Source: Candidatus Butyricimonas faecavium (GTDB taxonomy: Bacteria; Bacteroidota; Bacteroidia; Bacteroidales; Marinifilaceae). From it: a stretch of DNA of 47,240 nt. Positions 25,191 to 33,586 of this stretch are shown here, in pieces. Under the pieces are notes generated by a model. That model ran no database searches, had not been told where the DNA came from, and saw nothing but the letters and a program-made list of their open reading frames with translations. Location of the stretch: the NCBI GenBank assembly GCA_944321125.1, contig CALUKD010000028.1, forward strand, positions 1 through 47,240, read 5' to 3'. The translations under genes were made by a program, and so were the position numbers. Numbering within the stretch: the first letter of the stretch is position 1; each line of letters begins with the position of its first letter.

Positions 25191-26504
25191 TTATGATCTC
25201 AGACTTTGGAGATATTCTAAAGTAAATACTCTCCGACTCCATAAAGTCTGCATAACCCCACGTAGCGCAAGATAGACCAAAAAAGCCAGCCATAACATAT
25301 GATTATTCGTAGCTCCGGAAAAACAATAATAAATCACAAAAAAACTACCAGAAGCAACTAGCATGGCCCATAACATAAAATGGGTAGCCGTAGCCCCGAT
25401 TAAAATACCATCCCACAGAAAGGCCGCAAATCCCGCTAGCGGAATAGCAAGCACCCAGTAGAAATAATGCCCGGCAGTCTCTATCACAATCTTGTCATTC
25501 GTCAATAATCCCAAAAAATTCTCTCCCCCTATCCCATACAGTAAGGTGAAAACAAGCGATAACCCGACACCCCAACCAAACAACGCCTTTACCGCCTGTT
25601 TCAATTGTATCAGATTACAAGCTCCCACATAACGACCCGACAAAGCTTCACCCGCATAAGCAAAACCGTCCATGATATAGGAAAATAAGGTAAATAACTG
25701 CATAAGCAATGTATTAACAGCCAAAATCACATCACCTTGACGGGCTCCTGTTGAAGTAAAAAATGTAGTCACCCCTATCAAACAAAGTGTCCGAAGAAAT
25801 ATATCCCGGTTCACAGCAAAGAAACGCCGCATGACAATCAATTGAAGACTTCCTTTAAATGTAATCCGCCCCCGCAATTCTTTATAATTATAAAACCAAA
25901 GCCCCAAGGCCATCATCACTCCTGAATACTGTGCAACAACTGTCCCCAATGCTACTCCTTCCACCTTCATTCCAAATAAAAAGACAAAACAGGCACTACA
26001 TACAATATTAATCACATTCATCACAATGGCAATATACATCGGGTAACGGGAATTCTGCATCCCGATAAACCATCCCGTGAAACCGTATTGTGCCAATACC
26101 GCCGGAGCCCCCCAAATACAAATTCTAAAATAAGTAATGGCATATTGTTCCACCTCTGTACTCGTATCCAATAATCGAAAAGCCAGTCGCTCTATCGGGT
26201 ATTGCAGAATCAGCATAACTAAAGCTGAAAACAAGCCGACACTCACCGCTTGTACAAGTACCCGTATTTCTGCATCCTTATCCTTCCGACCGTAAGCCTG
26301 CGAAGTCAGCCCACTGGTACCCATTCTTAGAAAACCGAAATTCCAGTAAAGGATATTAAACAACAAACCACCCACTGCAATGGCACCAATATAAGCTGTC
26401 GCTCCCAAATGCCCCACAATCGTCACGTCTACCAATCCCAATAAAGGAACGGTAATATTAGACACGATAGAAGGAATAGCAAGATGAAGTATTCTGCGAT
26501 TCAT
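25191..26504 (-). CDS. MATE family efflux transporter
   Basis: This 437-residue inner-membrane protein has 12 hydrophobic segments in two related halves. It begins with the MATE-type NxxVPLLGLVDVTIVGHLG helix, followed by GGLLFNILYWNFGFLRMGTSGLTSQAYG, typical of the DinF-like branch. These antiporters export cationic drugs or metabolites using a proton or sodium gradient. The start codon overlaps the stop codon of the AAA+ gene (ATGA at 26501-26504), indicating translational coupling to that protein. The substrate is unknown. Confidence 0.9.
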   Translation of the reverse strand: MNRRILHLAIPSIVSNITVPLLGLVDVTIVGHLGATAYIGAIAVGGLLFNILYWNFGFLRMGTSGLTSQAYGRKDKDAEIRVLVQAVSVGLFSALVMLILQYPIERLAFRLLDTSTEVEQYAITYFRICIWGAPAVLAQYGFTGWFIGMQNSRYPMYIAIVMNVINIVCSACFVFLFGMKVEGVALGTVVAQYSGVMMALGLWFYNYKELRGRITFKGSLQLIVMRRFFAVNRDIFLRTLCLIGVTTFFTSTGARQGDVILAVNTLLMQLFTLFSYIMDGFAYAGEALSGRYVGACNLIQLKQAVKALFGWGVGLSLVFTLLYGIGGENFLGLLTNDKIVIETAGHYFYWVLAIPLAGFAAFLWDGILIGATATHFMLWAMLVASGSFFVIYYCFSGATNNHMLWLAFLVYLALRGVMQTLWSRRVFTLEYLQSLRS

Positions 26505-29500
26505 TGTCTGTATCCAATTGTATTTCTTTCTGATGTCATACTATCCAACATGGCAGGTGTGAACATCTCAACATCCTGTTTCGTAACCGAATGTTTTGCT
26601 TCCACGTCATTCGCTTTCCTGTTTTGTGCTAAACGCTGTACCCGATTCCGCATCATCATCTCTGCAACCAGTTTGATTAACCGTGCACTAGCATGACTAC
26701 GTTTTTTATTTGCAACAATATAAGATATAAATTGTTCCATATGTTTTTGAGCCGTTCTCGTCATCCGGGTATTATCCGTGGCGAGATCACGTTTCAATAT
26801 TTCCATTAGTTGATCAGCCGTATAATCTTCAAAAACAAGAATATTAATCATATCAGAAACCTTTTCTACCTCATCATTGATAATCTGACGGGGTGGATCT
26901 TGTTTTGCATATATCACATTATAAGCCCCTGGTTGCGTTGCCAACTGATTCACAAGAATCGCCCTTACTCGATCCCGGAAACCGGAAACCTCATTCAGCC
27001 TGCTGGAATCTTCATCAAAGAAGAATAGTCCCCCCTTTGATTGCAATAAAGCCATACCGATACTTTGTATAGCATCTTCCTCAGTCAACCCAAGTAAACG
27101 CTCTACTTTAAAACTCGTTACCTCACTCTTATCTATAATTCCCATGGCTTTATATATACGAGCGATAATCCGAGCTACTGTTCCTTTCCCCATTCCTGAG
27201 TTCCCGGTAAAGCACCATTGTAATGATACGCGAGTATTTAACTTTATCCCTTGTTGATTATAATGACGAGCCAAATCAACGAAATCATGAATCTGTTTCT
27301 TGAGTTTCGTCTGTCCCACCATATGATCCAAATCCTTCAAAGCTAAAGCAATCTCTTTTTCATCAAAAATGTCTTTATAAGAATTAGGTAGCTCGGAAGT
27401 TACTGTTGGAATATCCACGGCCATCAATGTCGTAATCTCCTTTCTAGTAAGTTCCCGCTCTTTTCTGATCTTCATGGTTCGAGCAGATAGGTTGTGAATG
27501 GCTTTATCCACCATTTTCTCAACAAATAAAGCATTCCCAAAGAATTTATCATGCTCGTTATATACTTGGGATACCAAATTTTTAAATGCCTCTTTCGCTT
27601 TCGGATGCAGGGTATAATTCTTCTCTGCAACTTTCTGAATCGCTATCTCCAACAATTCTTCCGGCGTGTAATCGGAAAAATGGAAATGATACGGGAAAAG
27701 AGACTTCACTCTCGGATTTCCAACCAATGCTTTATCCATCGCTTCCGGGTCACCACTCAATATAACAATGGTATCTCCATTATCGGTAAGTGACAATTGC
27801 CCGAAAATGACACTCAATGCCGCAGCCCCCACATTATCTTGAAACAAGGTATGAGCATCTTCCAAGAAAAGGATACCCCCTCTTGCCTGTTCGAAAACAT
27901 ACATAGCAATCTGCTGTGGAGGAATAGAACCATCACCGATAATCTCATCTCTGCTCCTGACTGTCACCATAGAACTTTCCAAAATCCCAGCCGACTCGAA
28001 TATCTCCCCAAGCATTCGGGCCACAGTCGTCTTTCCTGTTCCTCGATTTCCGGTAAACAACATATGTAAAGGCGGAATCACATCCGCATATCCATGCTTC
28101 TGTCTTTCCCGAATAAAATAGATATAGTTAATATAGCTAATCAGGCTATTTTTCAATTCTTTAGACCCAACCATATCATTCAATGCATCAATAGATTTAC
28201 TCGGATTTGGTTGCTCCAACGTTTCGATGTCTTCCACCTGAATCAACATCATATCTTCCTTTGTATGCGTACCCTCGTGATTTGTCATCAATCGCTTGGC
28301 CATCCGTGTCAAGGCATCATCCAGTCGCTCTTCTATAAACTTACCATTCGAAAAGCCAGATTCTCTCACAACACAACGGTCCTTCAACATATCGGAAAAC
28401 TTATTCTCTGCCTCCGGGGTAAACTTAAATTGTCGTTTCTCCAACATTTGATGAGTAATTTCCATCAATTCCTCTATCGAATAATCATCAAATACAAACT
28501 GATAAGGAAAACATTTCTTCACACCGGGAATTCCTTCAGTAATCGCCTGCAAGGCCATTACATCCCCTGCCATGACAACTAATAAAGAAGGTTGCTCTTG
28601 TTCCAGAATTTCCAATAACACGGTAAAAATACGCATGGCCGGATCATTCGGATCATTGGTCGGGTATAATTCGTCTGCATCCTCAATCAATAGAATCCCT
28701 CCGATACTTTTCGTGATAGCATCCCGGATCAACTGTTCTTCCGCAACCATTCCCGGACGGGTAAAATCCTCTCTCTTATACCGATGAACCTTCCCGTTTG
28801 ACAATACTCCCAAACGGTAAAACATCTCTCCCGTAATCTCGGCAACCAAATGTTTACCTGTTCCCGGATTCCCCATAAGGATCATATTCAAAAACGGAAG
28901 TTTATCGTTAAAACCGTTTTCTTGACGCATTTTCACGAATTCCGCCAGCTCGTACATCCTAGTAATTTCCTCTTTCACCTTACGCAATCCCACCAACTGA
29001 TACAAACGGGATAGAGCCTCTTCTTTATCTTGTGGAGTTGAGGGTTCTCCCACCACTTCGTGTACCTGCCCGTTGACCTCGGCAATCTCGTCAGTGAAAT
29101 TATAGGGTAAATCCTGTTCTCCGATCGAAAACTTCAATTGGATCACAGGCTGATCAAAACACAAGACCTCAACCCTATATTTCCCTTCTTCCCAGAAGTT
29201 ACTCAATCCTGCTCCTAAATCCAAGGCGAAACAAAGCAAACGCTTTCCTTCCCGGTTCGGAATATAATAATTCCCTTTAGCCACACGATTGGCTTTCAAT
29301 ATTCCGTTAACGTCAAACACGTTAATTAAAAATTCATACGTCCATTCACTCGACAAAAAATTCTCCGCTACCAAGTAAAACCGAACGTCTTTCAATCCCT
29401 TGGCAGAAAAAGCCTGATACGAGTGAGGACGCTGCACATCAGGAGCTTCCTCTACATATTTATCAAACCCAATATCCAATAACTGAAAGTAATCTCGAAA

Positions 29501-29950
29501 CAAATCGTGTGGTTCCAACAAATGGATTTCATCCGACATCCCGACCTGCCCATTTATCATCACCTGTACCCGATAGACTCCTTCTTGAAACCTAAAGTCT
29601 GTAAAGTCCTCAGCTGAAAAAGCAGTTGAAAATCGAAAAACAGACTCCGTTTCTGGGATTGTAACTTTTCCCCTTTTTTGTGCCACTAGCACAGGTTGTT
29701 CTCCATGCATATATATCAAAGCCGCTACAATCTCCGCATCCCAAACTTTTTCATCAAACTGTTTATTTATTACTTCCGTGTCCACGAACAAAGTTTCGAC
29801 CTCGTTCAAGCGAAAAACCGTACGATAATGCTTGTTTCCGGTAAAATCAATTACTTCGCTACAACTCGTGCGAATACTCCTGAACTTGAAATTTATATCT
29901 GTAGCAGTCTGATTTTTTGATACTTCTGATTTTTTGGCCTTTCCCACCAT
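26501..29950 (-). CDS. Triple CbxX/CfqX-type AAA+ protein with N-terminal beta repeats
   Basis: This 1149-residue protein is apparently cytosolic, with no signal peptide or membrane segment. Two related beta-rich repeats (about 50-147 and 188-278) share a Trp-then-Glu strand and an EG-x-YRV-x-V strand. Three AAA+ domains follow. D1 has P-loop 360-367 (GNPGTGKH) and Walker B ending IEDAD at 421-425. D2 has P-loop 634-641 (GNRGTGKT) and LEDAH at 696-700. D3 has P-loop 916-923 (GNSGMGKG) and FDEDS at 978-982. Only D2 keeps the canonical GKT. The CbxX-family SRF arginine segment reads KCFP in D1 and SLFP in D2 and is unrecognisable in D3. This suggests a ring or scaffold with one active ATPase module. 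The function is unknown; it is translationally coupled to the MATE gene. Confidence 0.85.
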   Translation of the reverse strand: MVGKAKKSEVSKNQTATDINFKFRSIRTSCSEVIDFTGNKHYRTVFRLNEVETLFVDTEVINKQFDEKVWDAEIVAALIYMHGEQPVLVAQKRGKVTIPETESVFRFSTAFSAEDFTDFRFQEGVYRVQVMINGQVGMSDEIHLLEPHDLFRDYFQLLDIGFDKYVEEAPDVQRPHSYQAFSAKGLKDVRFYLVAENFLSSEWTYEFLINVFDVNGILKANRVAKGNYYIPNREGKRLLCFALDLGAGLSNFWEEGKYRVEVLCFDQPVIQLKFSIGEQDLPYNFTDEIAEVNGQVHEVVGEPSTPQDKEEALSRLYQLVGLRKVKEEITRMYELAEFVKMRQENGFNDKLPFLNMILMGNPGTGKHLVAEITGEMFYRLGVLSNGKVHRYKREDFTRPGMVAEEQLIRDAITKSIGGILLIEDADELYPTNDPNDPAMRIFTVLLEILEQEQPSLLVVMAGDVMALQAITEGIPGVKKCFPYQFVFDDYSIEELMEITHQMLEKRQFKFTPEAENKFSDMLKDRCVVRESGFSNGKFIEERLDDALTRMAKRLMTNHEGTHTKEDMMLIQVEDIETLEQPNPSKSIDALNDMVGSKELKNSLISYINYIYFIRERQKHGYADVIPPLHMLFTGNRGTGKTTVARMLGEIFESAGILESSMVTVRSRDEIIGDGSIPPQQIAMYVFEQARGGILFLEDAHTLFQDNVGAAALSVIFGQLSLTDNGDTIVILSGDPEAMDKALVGNPRVKSLFPYHFHFSDYTPEELLEIAIQKVAEKNYTLHPKAKEAFKNLVSQVYNEHDKFFGNALFVEKMVDKAIHNLSARTMKIRKERELTRKEITTLMAVDIPTVTSELPNSYKDIFDEKEIALALKDLDHMVGQTKLKKQIHDFVDLARHYNQQGIKLNTRVSLQWCFTGNSGMGKGTVARIIARIYKAMGIIDKSEVTSFKVERLLGLTEEDAIQSIGMALLQSKGGLFFFDEDSSRLNEVSGFRDRVRAILVNQLATQPGAYNVIYAKQDPPRQIINDEVEKVSDMINILVFEDYTADQLMEILKRDLATDNTRMTRTAQKHMEQFISYIVANKKRSHASARLIKLVAEMMMRNRVQRLAQNRKANDVEAKHSVTKQDVEMFTPAMLDSMTSERNTIGYRQ

Positions 29951-30006
29951 AACTCGTTTATTTTACATTTATTTTCAATCCCCCACCTAATCTCCCTTGT
30001 TGCATC

Positions 30007-30043
30007 CAAAATTAGTTTTATTTTTTATAAAAGACTACTTTTG
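30007..30043. promoter_or_regulatory. Back-to-back promoters of the AAA+ and Dabb genes
   Basis: On the minus strand TAATTTTG (30014-30007) and on the plus strand TACTTTTG (30036-30043) both match TAnnTTTG exactly. The 21 A/T-rich bases between them must hold both upstream elements, so the two genes probably compete for or share polymerase and regulator sites. Confidence 0.55.
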
Positions 30044-30069
30044 CAACGTATTATTTAAAACTCAAAAGT

Positions 30070-30345
30070 ATGCTAAAACATATTGTCATGTGGAAACTCA
30101 AAGAGTTCGCCGAGGGAAAAACAAAAGCCGAAAACGCCCAATTTATGAAAGAAAACCTAGAACGACTAGTCGGTATTATTCCGGAAATTAAATCCCTACA
30201 AGTTGGTATTAATGAAAAAATATCGGATATGGCCTATGATGCCGTATTAATCTCCACATTTGAAGATGCGGAAGCCCTCGCCCGTTACAAGGAGCACCCA
30301 GAACACGTGAAAGTCAGCAATTATTGCAAGAATAATCAGAGATAG
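30070..30345 (+). CDS. Dabb family protein (stress-responsive alpha/beta barrel)
   Basis: This 91-residue dimeric ferredoxin-like-fold protein starts with the family signature LKHIVMWKLKE and ends with a YKEHPEHVKV helix typical of the Dabb domain. Members are linked to stress responses or act as small cyclases or monooxygenases; no catalytic role can be assigned here. It is monocistronic, has its own -7 element at 30036 and is divergent from the AAA+ gene. Confidence 0.85.
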   Translation: MLKHIVMWKLKEFAEGKTKAENAQFMKENLERLVGIIPEIKSLQVGINEKISDMAYDAVLISTFEDAEALARYKEHPEHVKVSNYCKNNQR

Positions 30346-30394
30346 TCGTGTATTTGTTGATTTCCACGAATAAAAAACAAATCAAATAAATTTG

Positions 30395-30437
30395 AGGAGG
30401 GAACTCAAACATAAAGTTTTATCCCTCCTTTATTTTC
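30395..30437. terminator. Terminator between the Dabb gene and the convergent lipoprotein gene
   Basis: AGGAGGGA (30395-30402) pairs with TCCCTCCT (30422-30429), and an inner AAAC/GTTT pairing closes the 19-base loop. A T-rich tract follows on the plus side. Confidence 0.7.
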
Positions 30438-31091
30438 TTAAAAATGCACACCTATACTATCTAAATACTTTTTATTTTCGTCCACTCGATGAATTGATTC
30501 TAATATAGTTTCGCACAATATTTCTTCTGAAATCTCTTGACCTATATTCGTTGAATAGATTGTTTTCCCATTTTTATAATAAAGAAAATACTCGATTCCC
30601 CCTGCTCGAAATATTTTAAAATCTCTTGAATCTGCATCCTGCAACTTTTCAGGGAACCATTTTATAACCTCTCCCCAATTTTCTGAAAATCTACTTAAAA
30701 CCCAAGAATCTTCTTTCTTTTTCGCAAGCAAACTATATGCTAGACATCCGTCTTTTGAAATTGCAAAATACAAATCATCTGACACTGTAAGACTCTCTAG
30801 TATTTTTTCTGGAGAAGGATCCTCATAAAAAATAGCCGTATCAAAATCATAATATGGTAATAATGTAATATTTGTGCTATCTATATTCAAAATTTCAGCA
30901 AAAGAAAATGGAATCGCAGTCATCCTACTTTTTCCAGTAAACCCTAAAACCATTTCTTTGAGATCCTTTATAACATGAATTTGCCTACTGGTTAAAGCGA
31001 CACCTAATTCGAATTTTTTGTTATTATCATTTATTGCAGTTGAACAATTGAATAATAAAAAAGTAATACTAATTATATATATTTTTTTCAT
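30438..31091 (-). CDS. Putative lipoprotein, partner of the papain-like peptidase
   Basis: This 217-residue protein has a lipoprotein-like signal sequence with Cys16 in FLLFNCST; the residues before the Cys fit the lipobox only loosely. The rest is mixed alpha/beta with no family I recognise. It lies 10 bases downstream of the secreted papain-like peptidase on the same strand, so the two probably share a transcript. In Bacteroides, secreted C10 cysteine peptidases are encoded beside small inhibitor lipoproteins (Spi-like), so an inhibitor or immunity role is a testable guess. The gene is more AT-rich than its neighbours. Confidence 0.7.
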   Translation of the reverse strand: MKKIYIISITFLLFNCSTAINDNNKKFELGVALTSRQIHVIKDLKEMVLGFTGKSRMTAIPFSFAEILNIDSTNITLLPYYDFDTAIFYEDPSPEKILESLTVSDDLYFAISKDGCLAYSLLAKKKEDSWVLSRFSENWGEVIKWFPEKLQDADSRDFKIFRAGGIEYFLYYKNGKTIYSTNIGQEISEEILCETILESIHRVDENKKYLDSIGVHF

Positions 31092-31101
31092 AACCTTACA
31101 A

Positions 31102-31662
31102 TTATCGAAGTATTAATTTATCACTATTTCCCATTAAAGAAAGTTTTTCACCACTTGCAGGATCTATACATACCATTACAGAACTTTCATCTGGCATTTT
31201 ATCATCAAAAATAGCAATATATACCAAATATAATGCATGATAATAAGTTCCTACCTCTAGGGCTAAACAAGGCAAATCTTTATAACGATTAGGACCATAA
31301 CAATCGCCTATTTTTCCAACTCCACTAACTGGTTCCAAACCAGAATGAGACATATTCACAAAACGTACTAAATCTTTCAATTTTACACCTGCCATATTCA
31401 CACAGTATGTTCTAGTTAGAGAATTGTAATCAATATACATACAATCTATTATATTAGGTGAATTTAAAAAATTATTTACATATAAGCTTGCATAGTAATG
31501 TTGCAAGCCACCTCCATGCATTTGCATTACAGCATAAACACACCAAGTTGCATATTCTTGCTTAGCAGTCCTCCCATTATAATCAGCATTCCCAAAAATA
31601 GCAAAGCCATAGATTATCATAATGGTTGATAAAATTACAACAATAGAAATGATTTTTTTCAT
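31102..31662 (-). CDS. Secreted papain-like (C70/AvrRpt2-like) cysteine peptidase
   Basis: This 186-residue protein has an N-terminal signal or anchor (residues 3-24). Residues 35-47 hold Gln35, then WCVYAVM with Cys41. The Gln-x5-Cys spacing equals that of papain Gln19-Cys25, and the WC-x-x-A pattern is that of C70-type papain-like peptidases. His142 in GTYYHALYL and Asp167 in VCIDPASGE fit the rest of the triad, since DP-x-x-G after the His strand is common in C39/C70 relatives. I start at 31662 (MKKIIS) because the upstream extension breaks the signal peptide. Activity is inferred. It is first in a two-gene unit adjoining tandem tRNA genes. Confidence 0.65.
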   Translation of the reverse strand: MKKIISIVVILSTIMIIYGFAIFGNADYNGRTAKQEYATWCVYAVMQMHGGGLQHYYASLYVNNFLNSPNIIDCMYIDYNSLTRTYCVNMAGVKLKDLVRFVNMSHSGLEPVSGVGKIGDCYGPNRYKDLPCLALEVGTYYHALYLVYIAIFDDKMPDESSVMVCIDPASGEKLSLMGNSDKLILR

Positions 31663-31855
31663 AAATAACTTATTTACATTTATAACCTGCAAGAATCAAG
31701 CTAAGATATCAAATGACATCAAAACTACGTAGGAATACTTTCGTTCACAAGTTACAAAGAAAAATAGAAAAAGCAATAGAAATTTTAGCATTTTTTGAAA
31801 CACAATCACTTTTCACATGAGCCGAAACTTTTCGAAAATAACATACGATTTGAAA

Positions 31856-31889
31856 TAAAAAAAGACGCATCGAAAAACTCGTGCATCTT
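31856..31889 (-). terminator. Terminator of the tRNA-Gly pair
   Basis: On the minus strand AAGATGCACGA pairs with TCGATGCGTCTT, with one bulged A and one G-U pair, and is followed by a run of seven T. It begins 5 bases after the end of the second tRNA. Confidence 0.75.
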
Positions 31890-31893
31890 AAAG

Positions 31894-31966
31894 AGCGAAA
31901 AACGGGGCTCGAACCCGCGACCCCGACCTTGGGAAGGTCGTGCTCTACCAACTGAGCTACTTTCGC
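31894..31966 (-). tRNA. tRNA-Gly (anticodon CCC)
   Basis: This 73-base cloverleaf has acceptor GCGAAAG pairing with TTTTCGC (one G-U), D-arm AGCTCAGTTGGTAGAGCA, anticodon stem CGACC/GGTCG with loop TTCCCAA (anticodon CCC), and T-arm GCGGG-TTCGAGC-CCCGT. CCA is not encoded. It reads GGG codons. Confidence 0.95.
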
Positions 31967-31977
31967 ATTCAAAAGTG

Positions 31978-32050
31978 AGCGAAAAACGGGACTCGAACCC
32001 GCGACCCTAACCTTGGCAAGGTTATGCTCTACCAACTGAGCTATTTTCGC
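31978..32050 (-). tRNA. tRNA-Gly (anticodon GCC)
   Basis: This 73-base cloverleaf is nearly identical to its neighbour 11 bases away except in the anticodon stem and a few pairs. The anticodon stem TAACC/GGTTA encloses loop TTGCCAA, giving anticodon GCC. CCA is not encoded. It reads GGC and GGU codons. It is the promoter-proximal member of the pair. Confidence 0.95.
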
Positions 32051-32249
32051 ATTTACTATTCCAATTAAGAACTCTAGCGTGAGTTATTCCTAACTGCGAT
32101 GCAAAAGTAACACCTTTTTTCTAAAAGCAAAAAAAATCAGAGAAATTTTTCCAGTCTTCGAAATGAAATCTTTAAAAAGACCATCCCCTCTTGTTTTCTG
32201 CCATATATTTCGTAATTTCGACACGTTAAATGAGTTCACAAACCGAAAA

Positions 32250-32283
32250 GTTGAAAATGGAAAAATGAAATTCAATTTTCAAC
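32250..32283 (+). repeat. AU-rich hairpin in the gamma-carbonic anhydrase leader
   Basis: GTTGAAAAT (32250-32258) pairs exactly with ATTTTCAAC (32275-32283). The near-consensus -7 element TAATTTCG lies upstream at 32213-32220, so this hairpin falls in the 5' untranslated region, 20 bases before the ATG. Confidence 0.45.
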
Positions 32284-32303
32284 TCTCAATTTTTAATTAT
32301 ATT

Positions 32304-32816
32304 ATGGCAATAATCAGAGAATTAAATGGACATACACCGAAATTCGGTAAGAATTGTTTTTTGGCTGAAAATGCCGCTGTTATTGGCGATGTGGTGATGG
32401 GTGACGATTGTAGTATATGGTACGGGGCTGTTCTGAGAGGGGATGTACACTATATTAAAATAGGTAACAAAGTAAATATTCAGGATAATGCAACAATACA
32501 CGCAACCTATCAAAAATCTCCGACTAATATCGGAAATAACGTTTCTATCGCCCACAATGCCGTGGTTCATGGATGTACAATTCATGACAATGTATTGATC
32601 GGCATGGGTGCTATCATTCTTGACAACGCTGTCATTGAAAGCAATTCCATCGTGGCGGCAGGTAGCGTGGTGACAAAAGGAACGGTTGTTGAATCCGGTT
32701 GGGTATATGCTGGAGCTCCTGCTAAAAAATTAAAACAAATGGGACCGGAACTTTTACGTGACGAAGTAGAAAGGATCGTAAATTCTTACTCTATGTATGC
32801 TAGCTGGTACAAATAA
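32304..32816 (+). CDS. Gamma-carbonic anhydrase family protein
   Basis: This 170-residue left-handed beta-helix protein of hexapeptide repeats has three His metal ligands: RGDVHYIKIG, then NVSIAHNAVVHG (His-x4-His), in the spacing of gamma-class carbonic anhydrases and their YrdA/PaaY relatives. It forms a trimer. Hydration of carbon dioxide is possible but not certain for this branch. I start at 32304 because the longer frame runs through the promoter and an AT-rich leader. It is followed by rpe (30 bases) and ftsE on the same strand. Confidence 0.88.
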   Translation: MAIIRELNGHTPKFGKNCFLAENAAVIGDVVMGDDCSIWYGAVLRGDVHYIKIGNKVNIQDNATIHATYQKSPTNIGNNVSIAHNAVVHGCTIHDNVLIGMGAIILDNAVIESNSIVAAGSVVTKGTVVESGWVYAGAPAKKLKQMGPELLRDEVERIVNSYSMYASWYK

Positions 32817-32846
32817 CCTTAAATTCAAAACTTTAAACTCTTTAAA

Positions 32847-33497
32847 ATGAGCGTTATTGTTTCTCCCTCACTATTATCTGCAGATTTTCTGCATCTATCG
32901 AAAGATATTGAAATGGTAAATCGCAGCCAAGCCGATTGGTTTCACCTAGATATCATGGATGGTGTATTTGTCCCTAATATATCTTACGGACTTCCGGTAG
33001 TTTCCCAAATAAAAAAAATAGCCACAAAACCACTTGATGTACATTTGATGATCGTACAACCAGAACGTTACGTGGAGGCTTTTCATAAAGCTGGAGCAGA
33101 CATATTGACCGTACATTACGAAGCGTGTACTCACCTGCACCGCACTATACAGCAAATAAAGGCTCAGGGTATGAAAGCTGGAGTTTCACTGAATCCGCAT
33201 ACTCCAATCTCTTTGCTGGAAGATGTTATTGAGGATATTGACGTCGTCTTATTAATGAGTGTGAACCCAGGATTCGGTGGACAGTCTTTCATTGAACAGA
33301 CGATCAATAAAGTTGATAAACTGAAAAAACTCATCATAGAATCAAATTCCCATACCCTCATAGAGATTGATGGAGGGGTTAATTTTGAAACAGGAAAACG
33401 CTTGGTGGATGCAGGTGCTGACGCCCTTGTGGCGGGTAGTTTCATATTCAACTCTACTGATCCTGAAGCAAATATCAAAGGACTAAAGAAACTATAA
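32847..33497 (+). CDS. rpe: Ribulose-phosphate 3-epimerase
   Basis: This 216-residue TIM-barrel enzyme interconverts ribulose 5-phosphate and xylulose 5-phosphate in the pentose phosphate pathway. Motifs are SPSLLSADF, the metal-binding DWFHLDIMDG, DVHLMI, VLLMSVNPGFGGQSF and the C-terminal EIDGGVN with GADALVAGSFIF. Length and motifs are normal. It lies 30 bases after the gamma-carbonic anhydrase gene, with an AT-rich spacer that lacks a clear Shine-Dalgarno site. Confidence 0.95.
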   Translation: MSVIVSPSLLSADFLHLSKDIEMVNRSQADWFHLDIMDGVFVPNISYGLPVVSQIKKIATKPLDVHLMIVQPERYVEAFHKAGADILTVHYEACTHLHRTIQQIKAQGMKAGVSLNPHTPISLLEDVIEDIDVVLLMSVNPGFGGQSFIEQTINKVDKLKKLIIESNSHTLIEIDGGVNFETGKRLVDAGADALVAGSFIFNSTDPEANIKGLKKL

Positions 33498-33586
33498 ATG
33501 GAGAATTGAAAGGATTCAGTGATTACAAAAAAATGATTGATTTTGTGCGGTTGGAATCTAAAATCATTAAATCTAAAATTAACAAG

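Noticed and set aside
31745-32035. 96-residue open frame on the minus strand
   Set aside because: It runs through both tRNA-Gly genes; the repeated VEH/VAGSSPVFRS segments are translated tRNA sequence.
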